A stretch of 64,000 nt of DNA from Caenorhabditis remanei (lineage: Eukaryota > Nematoda > Chromadorea > Rhabditida > Rhabditidae): positions 9,918,587 to 9,982,586 of the forward strand of contig NC_071333.1 in the NCBI RefSeq assembly GCF_010183535.1. The letters are read 5' to 3'. Shown piece after piece: positions 54,092-64,000 of the stretch. The position numbers and the translations under genes are program-made. Positions within the stretch are counted from its first letter, which is position 1. Each line of letters begins with the position of its first letter. The notes beneath the pieces are model-generated. The model was not told the DNA's origin, made no database searches, and worked only from the letters and a program-made list of their open reading frames with translations.

Positions 54092-56471
54092 GATTTCTAT
54101 GTTCCCATTGTTTTTTGTGCGGATCAAAATCATACTCTAGGTACTGATACGGATACCTTTCACCTATCAACTCATTTTTTTCTAACTTCTACTTGTATCG
54201 TTCAGCATTTCTTGCATCCATTTCATTGTTCTTGTTGTATTTGATGTCAACGATCTCTTTCCTCGACATTCCTTCAGAATTTCTACTCAGTAACGTGTAA
54301 AAACTGTGCATTTGTGCACAAAACAAAATATATTATATGTATGAATAAATTATGAAACTGTGACAAATGTCTGAACATCTTCATTGATATTCCAGTTATG
54401 CACGATTACAACTTCTGAATAAACACTCATCCATCATTAGTCTTCAGACGTGCAGTTCTGAATATTATTAAATGGCTAAAAAACCGACAGAAGAAGTTAC
54501 AAAAAACTAAAGAAAGAAAGGTTGCGAAACCTCAGAATTTGAATGTAAGGGTATTACAATAGGGTACTTAGTCCCAAGCAAAGAAAAAAACCAACGTCGG
54601 CACAGCTATTATCAGAAAATTCACTTTAAAGCTGGTCAACTGTGTTTTCATCCAAACAACCTAATTTGAGCTTCATACTGTTTCAAGTGTTAAAATCTCA
54701 TTCTCAAGCATTGACAATACAGACTCACAAACATGGAACACATTGGGTTTCATTAAAAAGTTCTCTCTTACAAAATCGGGTTTTTTATCATTTATTAAAT
54801 TGTTTGTGGGTATGATTTCGAAAAGCTTCCAATTTTCGATAAAATTTTCGTAGCGCACCCACCTCTATTACAAAAACTCCCCCGTTCTCGCAAAAACAAT
54901 CGCTGGCAAAGTGGTCCGCGCCCGAGAAAATAACAACGTCATGATCACCCACGTAACCCATCCATTCACTTTTCCTGAATAGCTGTAGTCTTTCTTATTT
55001 CTGTCGTTTTTTTTTGTAGCGCATGTTCTGCCTGTTGTCTTCCAATTCTAGCATCACTAGAATTCGAATGTATTATCCTTGAGTTAGCGTCACTTGCCAC
55101 TTACAAAAGCAATAAACGGTTCGGTTCATTGTAAATGTGGCTTCTTTTTCTCGAAGAAAATTGCTTCCCTTCTTTTGGTGAAGTAGACTCTCCTCTTCAA
55201 CGGAAATTATTTTTTGGGTTCTTTTCCTCCAATTGCCTCAGTAGCTAGAAGTAACTGAAAGCTCCCACAGATAAGTTGGATTGTCAGAGAAAAGAAATGA
55301 ACACAACATTCAAAATATACAAAAAAGAATCGGGTGAAATCTTAGTTTATCTCACTTTGACTAGACAATTTATGTTTTTTCGTCATTCTGAATACGAATT
55401 TTATTTCCGTTTCCTATTAAATTTCGTTGTTGCTTTGTGGTTTGTAGTAAGTGCACCACGACATTGAAAAAGAAGAGTGCTTTAAAATGACATGGAGAAC
55501 CTTTACCTCCAGGATGGATTAAATTACACTTGAGAATGAGAAATCCTACATGGACCACAAATGGTTCTAATCACAAACGCCCTTCAAAAGCACTTGTGTT
55601 CTTTTTCGAGTGGTTGACCTGACCATCCAAAGTTCAGGAAAAATAATTGCAATATTTTTGAAAGCACTCTTTTCTTGAGACCTCCCGAGGGAGTACTAGG
55701 CAACCGCCGTTTCAAATAAAGCTTCGGATAAAATGACGTATAGTTTCGCCAAGTGAGTTTCCTTATGAGGCAGTGCAATATTGAAAGATGAACCCAATAG
55801 AAGTTGATACATTTAATATTCATAAGAGTTTGCAGGAGAATTTTGAAACGTGGAAAAGATAGGGAAAAGTTTGAGTACACAGTGGTGAATTATTTAAACT
55901 GCACCACATCGGCGACATTTGAGTAAATATTTCGAGCACTTCGAATCTTCCTTTTCAGTTTCACGACATGTCGGAAATGACCACTCAAACACGGAAAATA
56001 AAGGAGAAGTGCCGGTGGGAAAATATTCAGATCCCTTTTTAGAAGTTTCCTGCTTCGTTATACAATTGTAACTGGAACTCAACACTCCCTTCTAGAATAC
56101 CATTTATGTGACGTGAATCTGAATTATACACCTATTAGGTAACTCTCACTGAATATTCATGAATATTTGACTCGCCTTACTTCTCAAAACTAGTGTCTTA
56201 CTTTCTAGTAATCCAAAAAAAAGTACAAAGTTTGGAAAATGCTCAAAAAGAAAAGACACTCTGGAGTAAACTAAATTAGGCAACCTGGAGTTGTCCCATA
56301 GAACAAAGGGGTATGAAAATGAAGAATGTTGGCGAATGTTTGTAGGTTAGAGAGTGTGTGTTGCAGTGAATTCTCTTAGTGTGTGGCCCCTTGGGGAAAT
56401 GTTTTCAAGTCCAGTGTTCACTACTATAAGCCCCGTTTTCCTATTGCCCAATGTCTCCTACGGACAGCCGT
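54092..56471. other. Intergenic region between GPCR and next gene
   Basis: AT-rich, with AATAAA-type sites after the GPCR (near 54343). A block at about 55560-55900 has more complex sequence and an open minus-strand frame (98 codons) without start or splice support. Nothing further recognised until the GC-rich island at 56460-56560. Confidence 0.5.
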
Positions 56472-56502
56472 CGCGCCAAAGTGGGCGGAGCGCATTGGCG
56501 CG
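56472..56502. promoter_or_regulatory. GC-rich palindrome (CGCGCCA ... TGGCGCG) upstream of a membrane-protein gene
   Basis: CGCGCCA at 56472-56478 and its exact reverse complement TGGCGCG at 56496-56502 flank 17 bases (AAGTGGGCGGAGCGCAT), inside the most GC-rich stretch of the window, 113 bases before the ATG at 56615. The arms resemble E2F-type TTSGCGC sites and the centre a GC box. A promoter role is inferred. Confidence 0.5.
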
Positions 56503-56614
56503 CCCCGTCGGACACGACCGTCGGCGAAGCACAGAGAGAGCAACTCGGTTGGTGAATCAGTCGACGACGTTTTTGGCAGCATATTATTGTGACACAATGT
56601 CCTAACTTGGCAAT

Positions 56615-59600
56615 ATGATGCGCCTGCTTCCCGCCATCTGCCTTCTGACGGTCTATACCCAAGGGGGACAGATTCCTGTGCCTCCCATATTTTCTCCATG
56701 CAACTTCCCATCTCCGATCACCGAACCCAGTTTTGTGAGTTCACTTTTCACTTTTTTCTTTTTGTTTGTTGAGGCAACTGGGTATAAAATGTCTTGTTTT
56801 CTAATACAAGAGTCCAGGAGTTGGCTAGGAAAGGGGGTTTTGCTCTGAAAATATGTCGCGGTATCGAATAATATATTCTCTTTGTTTTTCTGGATAACCT
56901 CACGTCTCCTTCGTTTCTCCCCTTGTCTCACAAATCACTCAAGCGTTCTTGAACCCGCAATTAGAAACCCAATTATTTTATACTCACCGTTGTACTCTAT
57001 TTTTCCAACCTCCCTTCTTCCATCCATCCTCTGAACCTCAATATGTCTTCTCGCTCTATATACTTTGCCAAAAAGTTGAACGGCCATCAAAAGTCAACAA
57101 AGGAAGAAGCATGAGAAAAGGAAAGCCGCGTGGAAAAAAGACGACGACGCCGTGCTTTTTCTATTTGCATATTTAGCGTTTGCCCATCCTTATGAAACCA
57201 ATCAAGTGAAAGACAATCGTTTGTCTGCTTTGTTTTTGCAAAAATCTAGTCCGAGATATACTATCTGCCATCATATCTCATGACAAATTTCTTCTCAGGA
57301 TTAGCACAAACTTTTGAAATTTTTGAACTAGAAGATGCAGGAAGTGTAGGAGGAATCCCGTCAATGATGTGAAATACGTCTTTCGATCCAATCGACGTGT
57401 GCTTGAACTGAAATCCTAAGTATCTGAATATTGGATCAAGAAAAGACATTAGTCATTCTCGCGGTCTCCTTTGGAAACCGCTAAGGTGAACGACATTGTT
57501 GTCGGGAGGCCTAAACGCAATTTGTGCTCGCCCAAAAACTCCAACTCTTTTTTCTATTGTATTGAAAACGAGGAGTGGAAAAGTCCTCGGCGACAACAAA
57601 AAGAAATCTCTTTCTTCCTTTCTCCTTATGCTTCCTTCCTCTTTGCCAGGTTTCTCAAGGACTCTTGTTGTGTCAAAAAAAGTTCGAAAATGTTTGAAGA
57701 AAGTTTTCAATTGAGATGAAAATCCAAAAAATAGAGCAAAGATTTGACAGGAAGTGTTTTGGAACAGAAGCTAAAATATGAACATATTCTCACACCAGCT
57801 TTCTTTTCTAAACCGACCAATCTGGCTTTGGAATTCTCCTTTGCTTCATTTTAAATAAACAAAAGCTTCACATCAGCTCTATATCATCCATTTTTCGCAG
57901 CTCATCACTTTTTGCAAGAGCCTTAGGATCTGGAAAAACATCACCAGTGCACATAACATCACAAAAGAAACGAAGAAATACAAGAAAAGGAAATAGAAAT
58001 AGGAGAAAAGTTTTGGAAGGAAAAGTTAGTTGTGTGCATCTTATATTCACCAGTATATTCATCAATTCTCTATTCCTTTTCTCTTCCTTTTTTCTTTTTG
58101 TTCATCCTGAACATAACATATAGGTTGTAAACAAAAACAGTGAATGAATGCATTTCAATGAGTGAGTCAAGACATATGGGTTCTTCCTGAAAAAGAATCT
58201 CCATTCCTTCGATGGACCCACTACCACAATCCACAACCACAATGACAGATGTAGACATACACAACTCACAAAAAATGATATATGTGTATTTATTTGATGT
58301 ATCCCATCTTCCATTCTTTCTTTTTGAGATGCAGAAAAAAGCAAAAAGAAAGAACCGGGATCACCAAATCAACACTATTGCGTGTGGCACGTGAAACACT
58401 TGTTAAAAAAGACATATGCATGAGAAAAAGTCACTATAGTGTACTCGAAACCCGGGGAGAAGAATATGTTATGCATATGAAATTTGAGGTCTTGGGAGGT
58501 TAAATTAGGATGTGCCAGAGGACATAAAAAACGAATATGAGCTGGCGAAAAGAAAAAAACTGATCCAATTTCAGGCAACTCAAAATAAAACACAAGTAAA
58601 AACTGAAGATGACGTGGGCGCTATTCGATTATCAGAAATATCACAAAATCACTGTTTTGCAGCATCGATCAGTTTGCTACACTATCCCACGCCTACCATT
58701 TGTTTGTGATCTACATCATCAACTCGCCTACACAAATGTGCATGGAATCGAAAAAGCATACAACAAGTATGTTTTATACTTGGATAATCCAATTTCGGGT
58801 CATATCAATTTGTCATTTTCAGATATCGATCATTGTTCACTAACGGCAATTCATCCACTTTGGCTGTTATAATCAGTTCAGTTACACAGCTGTTTGTACC
58901 TCCCGGTTAACTTTTCCAATCTAATTTCAGCTAAACAACTCGAGCAGCCTGCTTCAGCCAATGAAGTCATGAAGAAAACCGAGTACGCGTGCCTCTTCGA
59001 TAATGAATGCGACCAGATTGATGGAGACATGATCACTGGAATTGTCGGAAATGTGCGGAAGTTTCTCAAGGTTAGTCTGGTCCATTGAATAATGGGAAAC
59101 ATTTTACTAGCAAAGTGTTTAGTATAAAATGTGGAGTAAAGTGGAACAGGAAGAGGAACCCAATCATTTTCTATTCCATATTTCTATTCAATTGAAACTT
59201 TTTCTGTGGGGCAGGTTCAATATGGTTGAATGATTGTTGAATACCACAATAAAAATAGAAAAATCGTTGTTTTTCTGCAGCTTATCGGGGGTTGTGAACG
59301 GAAATTCAATAAGAACACAGATAATTGTTTTGAAACCCTGATAAATTATCATTCTTATAGATTTACTCCTGGAAAGTGTACGAGCGATGGTTTGGTGTGT
59401 CAGAGTCATGCTCAAAGACTAACTTATTAGCAGTGAGTTGCAAATTCGGCACTCCTGAATTCCTGAAATCTTCCTATTTTTCAGCTCGTTGTTATTGACG
59501 GAGTTGTGAATGACGCCCGGAAAATTCCTTACGTGAGACTGCACACAGGTACTTGTTGAACATGAAGCAAAACACAGGTTTTTGTTGATCACTTCAATTA

Positions 59601-60021
59601 TTCTAGGTTCTCACCGACTTCGAGTCTTACTACCCAATATTCAAAGCGAAGTGAACAATGCATTGGTGCAAGGTAGTCGCATAAATTAGTCGGTTCGGAA
59701 TATATTTGTTGTTTCAGGTTGGCCGCTGGCTAAAGTTATTGAAGATCTTGTGGATGATGTTGGATACGCACTGAAAGAATACTATGAACTAAACGGGGAA
59801 CAGAGAGATCATTCCGTACCACCGTATGTCACGAACAAATATGAGAGTTGATAATTAGGTTTTAATTCAGATGGGCACGGAATCTTTTCCTCATATGTTT
59901 AGCTCTTGTGATCACAGCACTTCTCGTGGAGTGGTACGTTGTCAGGAGGAAGATTGGAGTGCAGAAAAGTGGTTCCATCAAGATTGCATCCGGAAAGAGC
60001 AAAACTCATCTTATGTTTTGA
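56615..60021 (+). CDS. Predicted type I single-pass membrane protein, family not recognised
   Basis: Exons in phase: 56615-56734, 58663-58766, 58823-58905, 58931-59070, 59281-59394, 59485-59548, 59607-59672, 59718-59823 and 59871-60021. An N-terminal signal (MMRLLPAICLLTVYTQGGQ) is followed by a luminal or extracellular region with about seven Cys (SPCNFP, VCYTIP, FVCDLHHQ, YACLFDNECDQ, GGCERKFN, DNCFETL, GKCTSDG), then a helical stretch (WPLAKVIEDLVDDVGYALKE), one transmembrane segment (LFLICLALVITALLVEWYVV) and a basic tail ending KTHLMF. The exon 5 donor (GTGTGT at 59395) is inferred, because reading on meets a stop at 59428-59430; use of both would give a truncated secreted form. Small Cys-rich nematode ectodomain proteins of this shape include TPM-domain receptor modulators, but I do not see that signature. 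Function unknown. Confidence 0.72.
56735..58662 (+). other. Long first intron with possible minus-strand coding remnants
   Basis: A 1.9-kb intron. On the minus strand it carries several stretches that read like exons (57261-57404, about 57868-57945 after a TTTTCCAG acceptor, 58090-58264), described in the findings. They could not be chained into one model. Otherwise pyrimidine-rich and AT-rich. Confidence 0.4.
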
Positions 60022-63000
60022 TCTTAATTGCCTAATTAACATCCATATCAGGCATTGTACATTTCCATTGATTATGTAACTGATTTTAATAATTCGATTA
60101 GTATCCCGGGTATAAAGTTGATTTCTGAACAGTAAAATGTTTGTTAGATTTTCAGTGAAGCAGTCTACAATTTATAACAGTTGACGACTTATTTTTAGAT
60201 AATGAAATGCTTTCAAATGAAGGCAAATTGTAAATTTTATAAATTGCTTATGAGAGTTTTTTCTATGGCAAAAACAAAACCTATAAACTAAAAATTATCG
60301 AGGATTTGCTAAAATTGATATTCAAGAGGTAGATATCAATAAAAATACTCTTGTCGATCATATCTGGAACACGGAGAAATTGAACTCACGTGTATTCGTA
60401 TCAATGAGGTACCATTGCAGACGTAGTAAACTATTATTGATACTATCTGTGCTGGTGTGAACTTAATTTTTCCTAATTTTCAACTCACAACAGGATATGA
60501 TACGTATGAGAATACATCTAGAAACTCTTTGTCAAGGAATCAAGCTCATCTCTGTCGAACAACAATTATATAGGAACACACTCTTCAAAGAATTCTGGGA
60601 GTTGACCTGAATGCTTTGAGAAAGTGGAAGAAAAAGTTATTGATTCCGATTTTCAGTATCAGGAGAAAAATTATCACTACATATTTGTTATTCGGTTCCG
60701 AGAATTGAAAAACGTCATTTGTCTGAATTGTCGAGATTTTAAACAGTTATCAGGAAACATTCTTAGTGATTCTGTAGCAAAATATTCACGTTCATAACAT
60801 TTTCTTTATTTTTGCAAAGTAATTGGTGTTAAAAAACTGTGCAACACTTGTGGCTCAAAGTTACCTGACCATATTAGCAACGAAACTCTTGTTTTCTCTT
60901 GAATAATCGGAAAAAAGTATTTTCGCAAGTTAAACTGAACTCAAAGCTGGCAGTCTGATCAAGTTTTTTCTTGAAGATCACTTGTTTTCAGAACAAATAT
61001 CAAAGTTGTATGCACTACATTTATTTAATTGGGATAAGTAGGTAACTGCGATGACTAAAAATTATTCAAATTGTTATTAATCTCATCACAATTTTGGACA
61101 TGAAACTTTCAACTCAGCTTTTCATTTCAGTATCCAAAAGAAGAGATCATTGAACAGATTTTGTTCCAACATTCAACAGTTGATTACACTGCTAGAAAAC
61201 CAAAGAGCACACACGGTTTATCTTTTAATTCTCAACTGTAATATTATTGTATCTTAAGGCCACAAAGGCCGTGCAATTCTTATCATTCTTTTGCGTCTTT
61301 CAATGCTCGGAGACAGACACCACCAGGCATTGGTCGTGATAAAAACAGCCCACCATCTCTTTACCCTCTATCATTTCATATCTTTCAAGTTAGTGAGAGA
61401 CGCTGTACTTTTTCCTCCTGATTTTTTGAATCATTTCCCATTTGCTAGTATTTTTTGGCAGAGATTACGATTAGCGATATCCAGCCGTTGTATTCAATAG
61501 CGCATTTGAGTACACGTGCACGGATACGCTCATCGTTTTTGTATTGCCACTTCGATTGAGTAAGTTGCATTTTCCAATATTTTTTTCTCAAAATTGTCAA
61601 AAATCTTCGTTATTTCCTTTGCCGGTTACTTGTCATAGGTAAAAATATGACTGATATCAGATTTTGGTACCAACTGTCTTGAAAAGTTGATTAAAAGTGT
61701 AAAAAATGTAAGTTCATCTGGACTTTGGCGGAATTGATCTAGCGTAGGTCGCACTGGTACCAGTGGAAAGATTAATTTGTTTTGCTGGGTGGAAATAGTG
61801 TGCGTTGATTAGAAAATATATGAAAGTTTCAGATATGTTTCAGTCTGGAATCAGACGTGTTGTTTTTGTCTATTCATTATTCTTCTTAAGTTTTCGAAAC
61901 ATTTTTGCAATGCCATACATTCGAAGGATTGACTACCCATCACAATAATTAACTGCGATCAGGATGGCCTTACAATAAAATCGTCTATTGCCTAGTCTTC
62001 ATTCCACGTCTCACCATCTGCCTTTCCAAGACAGTATAACACATCTGTCATAGCCGAATCGACCTGGAGACACACTTGCACCATTCATTCCCTCAACACA
62101 CACAACCAACATACTAACCTCTCCTCTCTCATCTCTTCTTCAGAACACACGGCCCTTTCCCTCCTCATTTGTCCCACTCGGACGACAAGAGCCGACCCTA
62201 TCGATCGATTTTGACTGCACTACGAGTTGTGGGACACAGTCATCGTTCGCTGTGGGTTCTGTTGAGTCTGCGTCTCTTTTTATCAGTTCCCTTTCATATT
62301 CCACATCAGTTTGAACAGTTTTACACTAGCTTCATCTTCGGTTTTGTTATATAAACCGAGTGTAATTCTGATTGTTTCATCAAGGTTATACGGCGTGAAA
62401 GAGTAATGGCATGTGTTACATTCTGCGTCGTTGCTGACCACTCTCCTCAGCAAACAGGCCAGTTGTTCATTGTGATTTCTTTATAGTGCAGTGGTCCATT
62501 ATTGATTTCGTATGTAGATCAGCAAGCATTACATTCTTGAAACATCTACCAAAAAAAATATTTATTTTATTTTTTTCAGTTTTTTTTCAGAACTCTTGCA
62601 TATTTTCCAATCCAAGCGTATACTTTTCAATCTAAATTTTTTTCATTCGTTACGTGTCTAACCTTCCTGGAATGAGACTTTTTCAACATATTTTCTTAAT
62701 CCCAACTTTGAGTGCCATTTGCAACATGACTAGTAACAGATACGGGCAAGGACATGCCCTCCGTTTCACAATATATCCCGTTCACGGCGCAGTAATGTAC
62801 ATTCATCTAGTTACTCTCATCCAGCATACTATTTTCTATGCTTCTTTATCCGCAATGCCCTCCTTCTGTCACTCTTCATCCCCTTTTAGAAAATCCCTTT
62901 TGGTTCATCGATACCACCCAAGAGCAGAGACGGCATTTCTTTCCTTTCTCTCTTTTTCTCATCAACACGGGACGTCTTGTCCTTTTCTTTCTCGCCGTGT

Positions 63001-63234
63001 TCTCACTTTTCTGCCCGTTGCTTTCGCTTTTTTCCGTGGAAAAGCGGAAGTACATTCAACTCATAGCCAGAAAATAACCACATTCGTTTCTGTTTTTTAA
63101 ACTTTTGTCTTGTTTTCCTGTCTGGAATGAATACAATTTTTTTGACTTATCAAATTGAAAAATATCGTACCGTCTTTTGGGTTTTGAATAGACATTTTCT
63201 GACTAATTCACTAATAAATAGCTTTTCAGGTGAA
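60022..63234. other. Intergenic region before the acidic-protein gene
   Basis: About 3.2 kb. A pyrimidine- and C-rich part at about 61980-62300 may be a promoter or non-coding first exon of the next gene. A 148-codon open frame at 62654-63100 is His/Phe/Ser-rich and lacks a typical codon pattern; I do not accept it. A TTTTCAG acceptor ends at 63229. Confidence 0.5.
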
Positions 63235-64000
63235 ATGTCTTCTCCGACTCCACCTCAAGACACCTCTCTGGAAAAACCTACTTCTGAGGACATTACTCCA
63301 AAAACTGATTGCCCGGAAGACTTAACCAAGGCATCTACTAATGAGTCAGAAGAGACTCCAACTCAGCAATCGGAGCAAATTACTGAAAACGTTGTCGCCG
63401 GACAAAACGATAATGAGGAAGCGTTAGACATGTCGATTGGAAAGAAGGATCAGGTTGAGCCAATGGAAATCTCTGAAGAAGGAAACGATAACCAAAAAGA
63501 AGAGTCCAAAATGAATGAGCCGACCAAAGATGTGGACACTAAAGAAATTAAGTCGGATGAGAAAACTTCTGGTGAAAAGGAAACAAAAACTGAAAAGGAC
63601 ATCCAGAAAGCTGATGGTGAAATTTCGAAAAATATTCAAGATGCTGGTAAGAATACTGAACCAGAAAAGACTGATGAGTTCGAGAATAAAGTGGAAACTG
63701 AGAAAAGAACAGAAGGAGAAGCTGCGTCTGAAAAAAGCAAAGAAGAAGTTGTAAAGACAGTTGAAGAGACGGGAAAAGAAGAAAACCAAGAAAAAGATAC
63801 TGTATCTGCCGAAGATGCTGAAGAAACCAAGTGTGAAGGAGACATGATTTCAGACAAAGCGAAAACTGATAAACAAACTAAAGATGAAGATGAAACATTT
63901 TCTGAAGAATTGAAGGAAGGCAAGACCGAGGAACAATCAAAAACTGAGAAAGTAACCAAAACTGAAGAAGAAAAAACTTCCAATGAAGCGAAGGAAGATA
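63235..64000 (+). CDS. Acidic Glu/Lys/Thr-rich protein, amino-terminal part (runs off window)
   Basis: An uninterrupted frame from ATG 63235 to the window end (255 codons, no stop), with GCTTTTCAG ending five bases upstream, so it is either trans-spliced or an internal 5' UTR junction. The protein begins MSSPTPPQDTSLEKPTSEDI and is dominated by Glu, Lys, Thr, Ser and Asp, with no aromatic core, Cys pairs or hydrophobic segment. It has recurring short units such as TEK, EEK and KTEEE. This is an intrinsically disordered acidic region typical of the N-terminus of many nuclear, chromatin or cytoskeleton-associated proteins. The domain that would identify it must lie beyond the window. Confidence 0.85.
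   Translation, partial: MSSPTPPQDTSLEKPTSEDITPKTDCPEDLTKASTNESEETPTQQSEQITENVVAGQNDNEEALDMSIGKKDQVEPMEISEEGNDNQKEESKMNEPTKDVDTKEIKSDEKTSGEKETKTEKDIQKADGEISKNIQDAGKNTEPEKTDEFENKVETEKRTEGEAASEKSKEEVVKTVEETGKEENQEKDTVSAEDAEETKCEGDMISDKAKTDKQTKDEDETFSEELKEGKTEEQSKTEKVTKTEEEKTSNEAKED

Noticed and set aside
56383..56711. Overlapping open frames on both strands in the GC-rich island
   Set aside because: Openness is a by-product of high GC and few stops; only the signal-peptide frame starting at 56615 joins to downstream exons.
62654..63100. 148-codon plus-strand open frame
   Set aside because: Composition (His, Phe, Ser) fits a pyrimidine-rich non-coding stretch, it has no upstream acceptor or conserved motif, and it ends just before the acceptor of the next gene.
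63424..63983. Minus-strand open frames opposite the acidic protein
   Set aside because: Ser/Phe/Val-rich mirror of the Glu/Lys-rich plus-strand coding sequence; the plus strand has the acceptor and ATG.

Overview
The window is nematode nuclear DNA, almost certainly from the genus Caenorhabditis. It is AT-rich. Introns are short with GTAAGT-type donors and TTTCAG acceptors, and several genes have a TTTCAG acceptor directly in front of the start codon, the usual mark of spliced-leader trans-splicing. Gene content is that of C. elegans chromosome X as I recall it: nlp-22/nlp-23, the myosin VII gene hum-6, a quiescin sulfhydryl oxidase and sav-1. The NLP-22 peptide SIAIGRAGFRPGKR matches the C. 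elegans peptide I remember, but the NLP-23 peptides and neighbouring precursors differ from my memory of C. elegans, so I favour a sister species. This is inference. All gene models were built by hand from splice signals and reading phase.

Layout. Positions 1-888 are a near-perfect inverted repeat (foldback element) cut by the window edge. From 2.1 to 7.7 kb lie five small plus-strand neuropeptide precursor genes, a tandem cluster of the RPamide family (core GR-x-GFRP-GKR). They include nlp-23, nlp-22 and three divergent members, one carrying a decayed cleavage/amidation site. A minus-strand gene of small exons that I do not recognise runs 12.43 to 7.96 kb, convergent with the last peptide gene. 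From 17.5 to 24.0 kb, plus strand, is a divergent AMP-activated kinase gamma subunit (four CBS motifs) in which residues that contact the nucleotide in human gamma1 appear replaced. From 32.7 to 24.8 kb, minus strand, is a complete myosin VII (hum-6): motor, IQ motifs, MyTH4-FERM, SH3, MyTH4-FERM. From 38.4 to 36.2 kb, minus strand, is a secreted or ER/Golgi quiescin sulfhydryl oxidase. From 43.3 to 45.6 kb, plus strand, is sav-1 (Salvador; WW and SARAH domains, Hippo pathway). From 51.9 to 54.1 kb, plus strand, is a rhodopsin-like peptide-type GPCR. From 56.6 to 60.0 kb, plus strand, is a predicted type I membrane protein of unknown family with a long first intron. From 63.2 kb to the edge is the start of a very acidic Glu/Lys/Thr-rich protein.

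Between genes, the long AT-rich gaps (12.4-17.5, 32.7-36.2, 38.4-43.3, 45.6-51.9, 54.1-56.6, 60.0-63.2 kb) hold no gene I can support. A few GC-richer islands in them are noted. I found no tRNA, rRNA, CRISPR or intact transposase gene. Functionally the window mixes neuromodulation (RPamide precursors, a GPCR), growth and energy signalling (AMPK gamma, Salvador), cytoskeletal transport (myosin VII) and secretory redox chemistry (QSOX). These genes are not an operon and need not act together.

The most interesting signal is the RPamide cluster. It appears to show gene duplication followed by drift of the mature peptide (RP-amide to RI-amide, loss of the amide donor, loss of the dibasic site), and several members keep a shared upstream TTGACTCCGCCT-type element.
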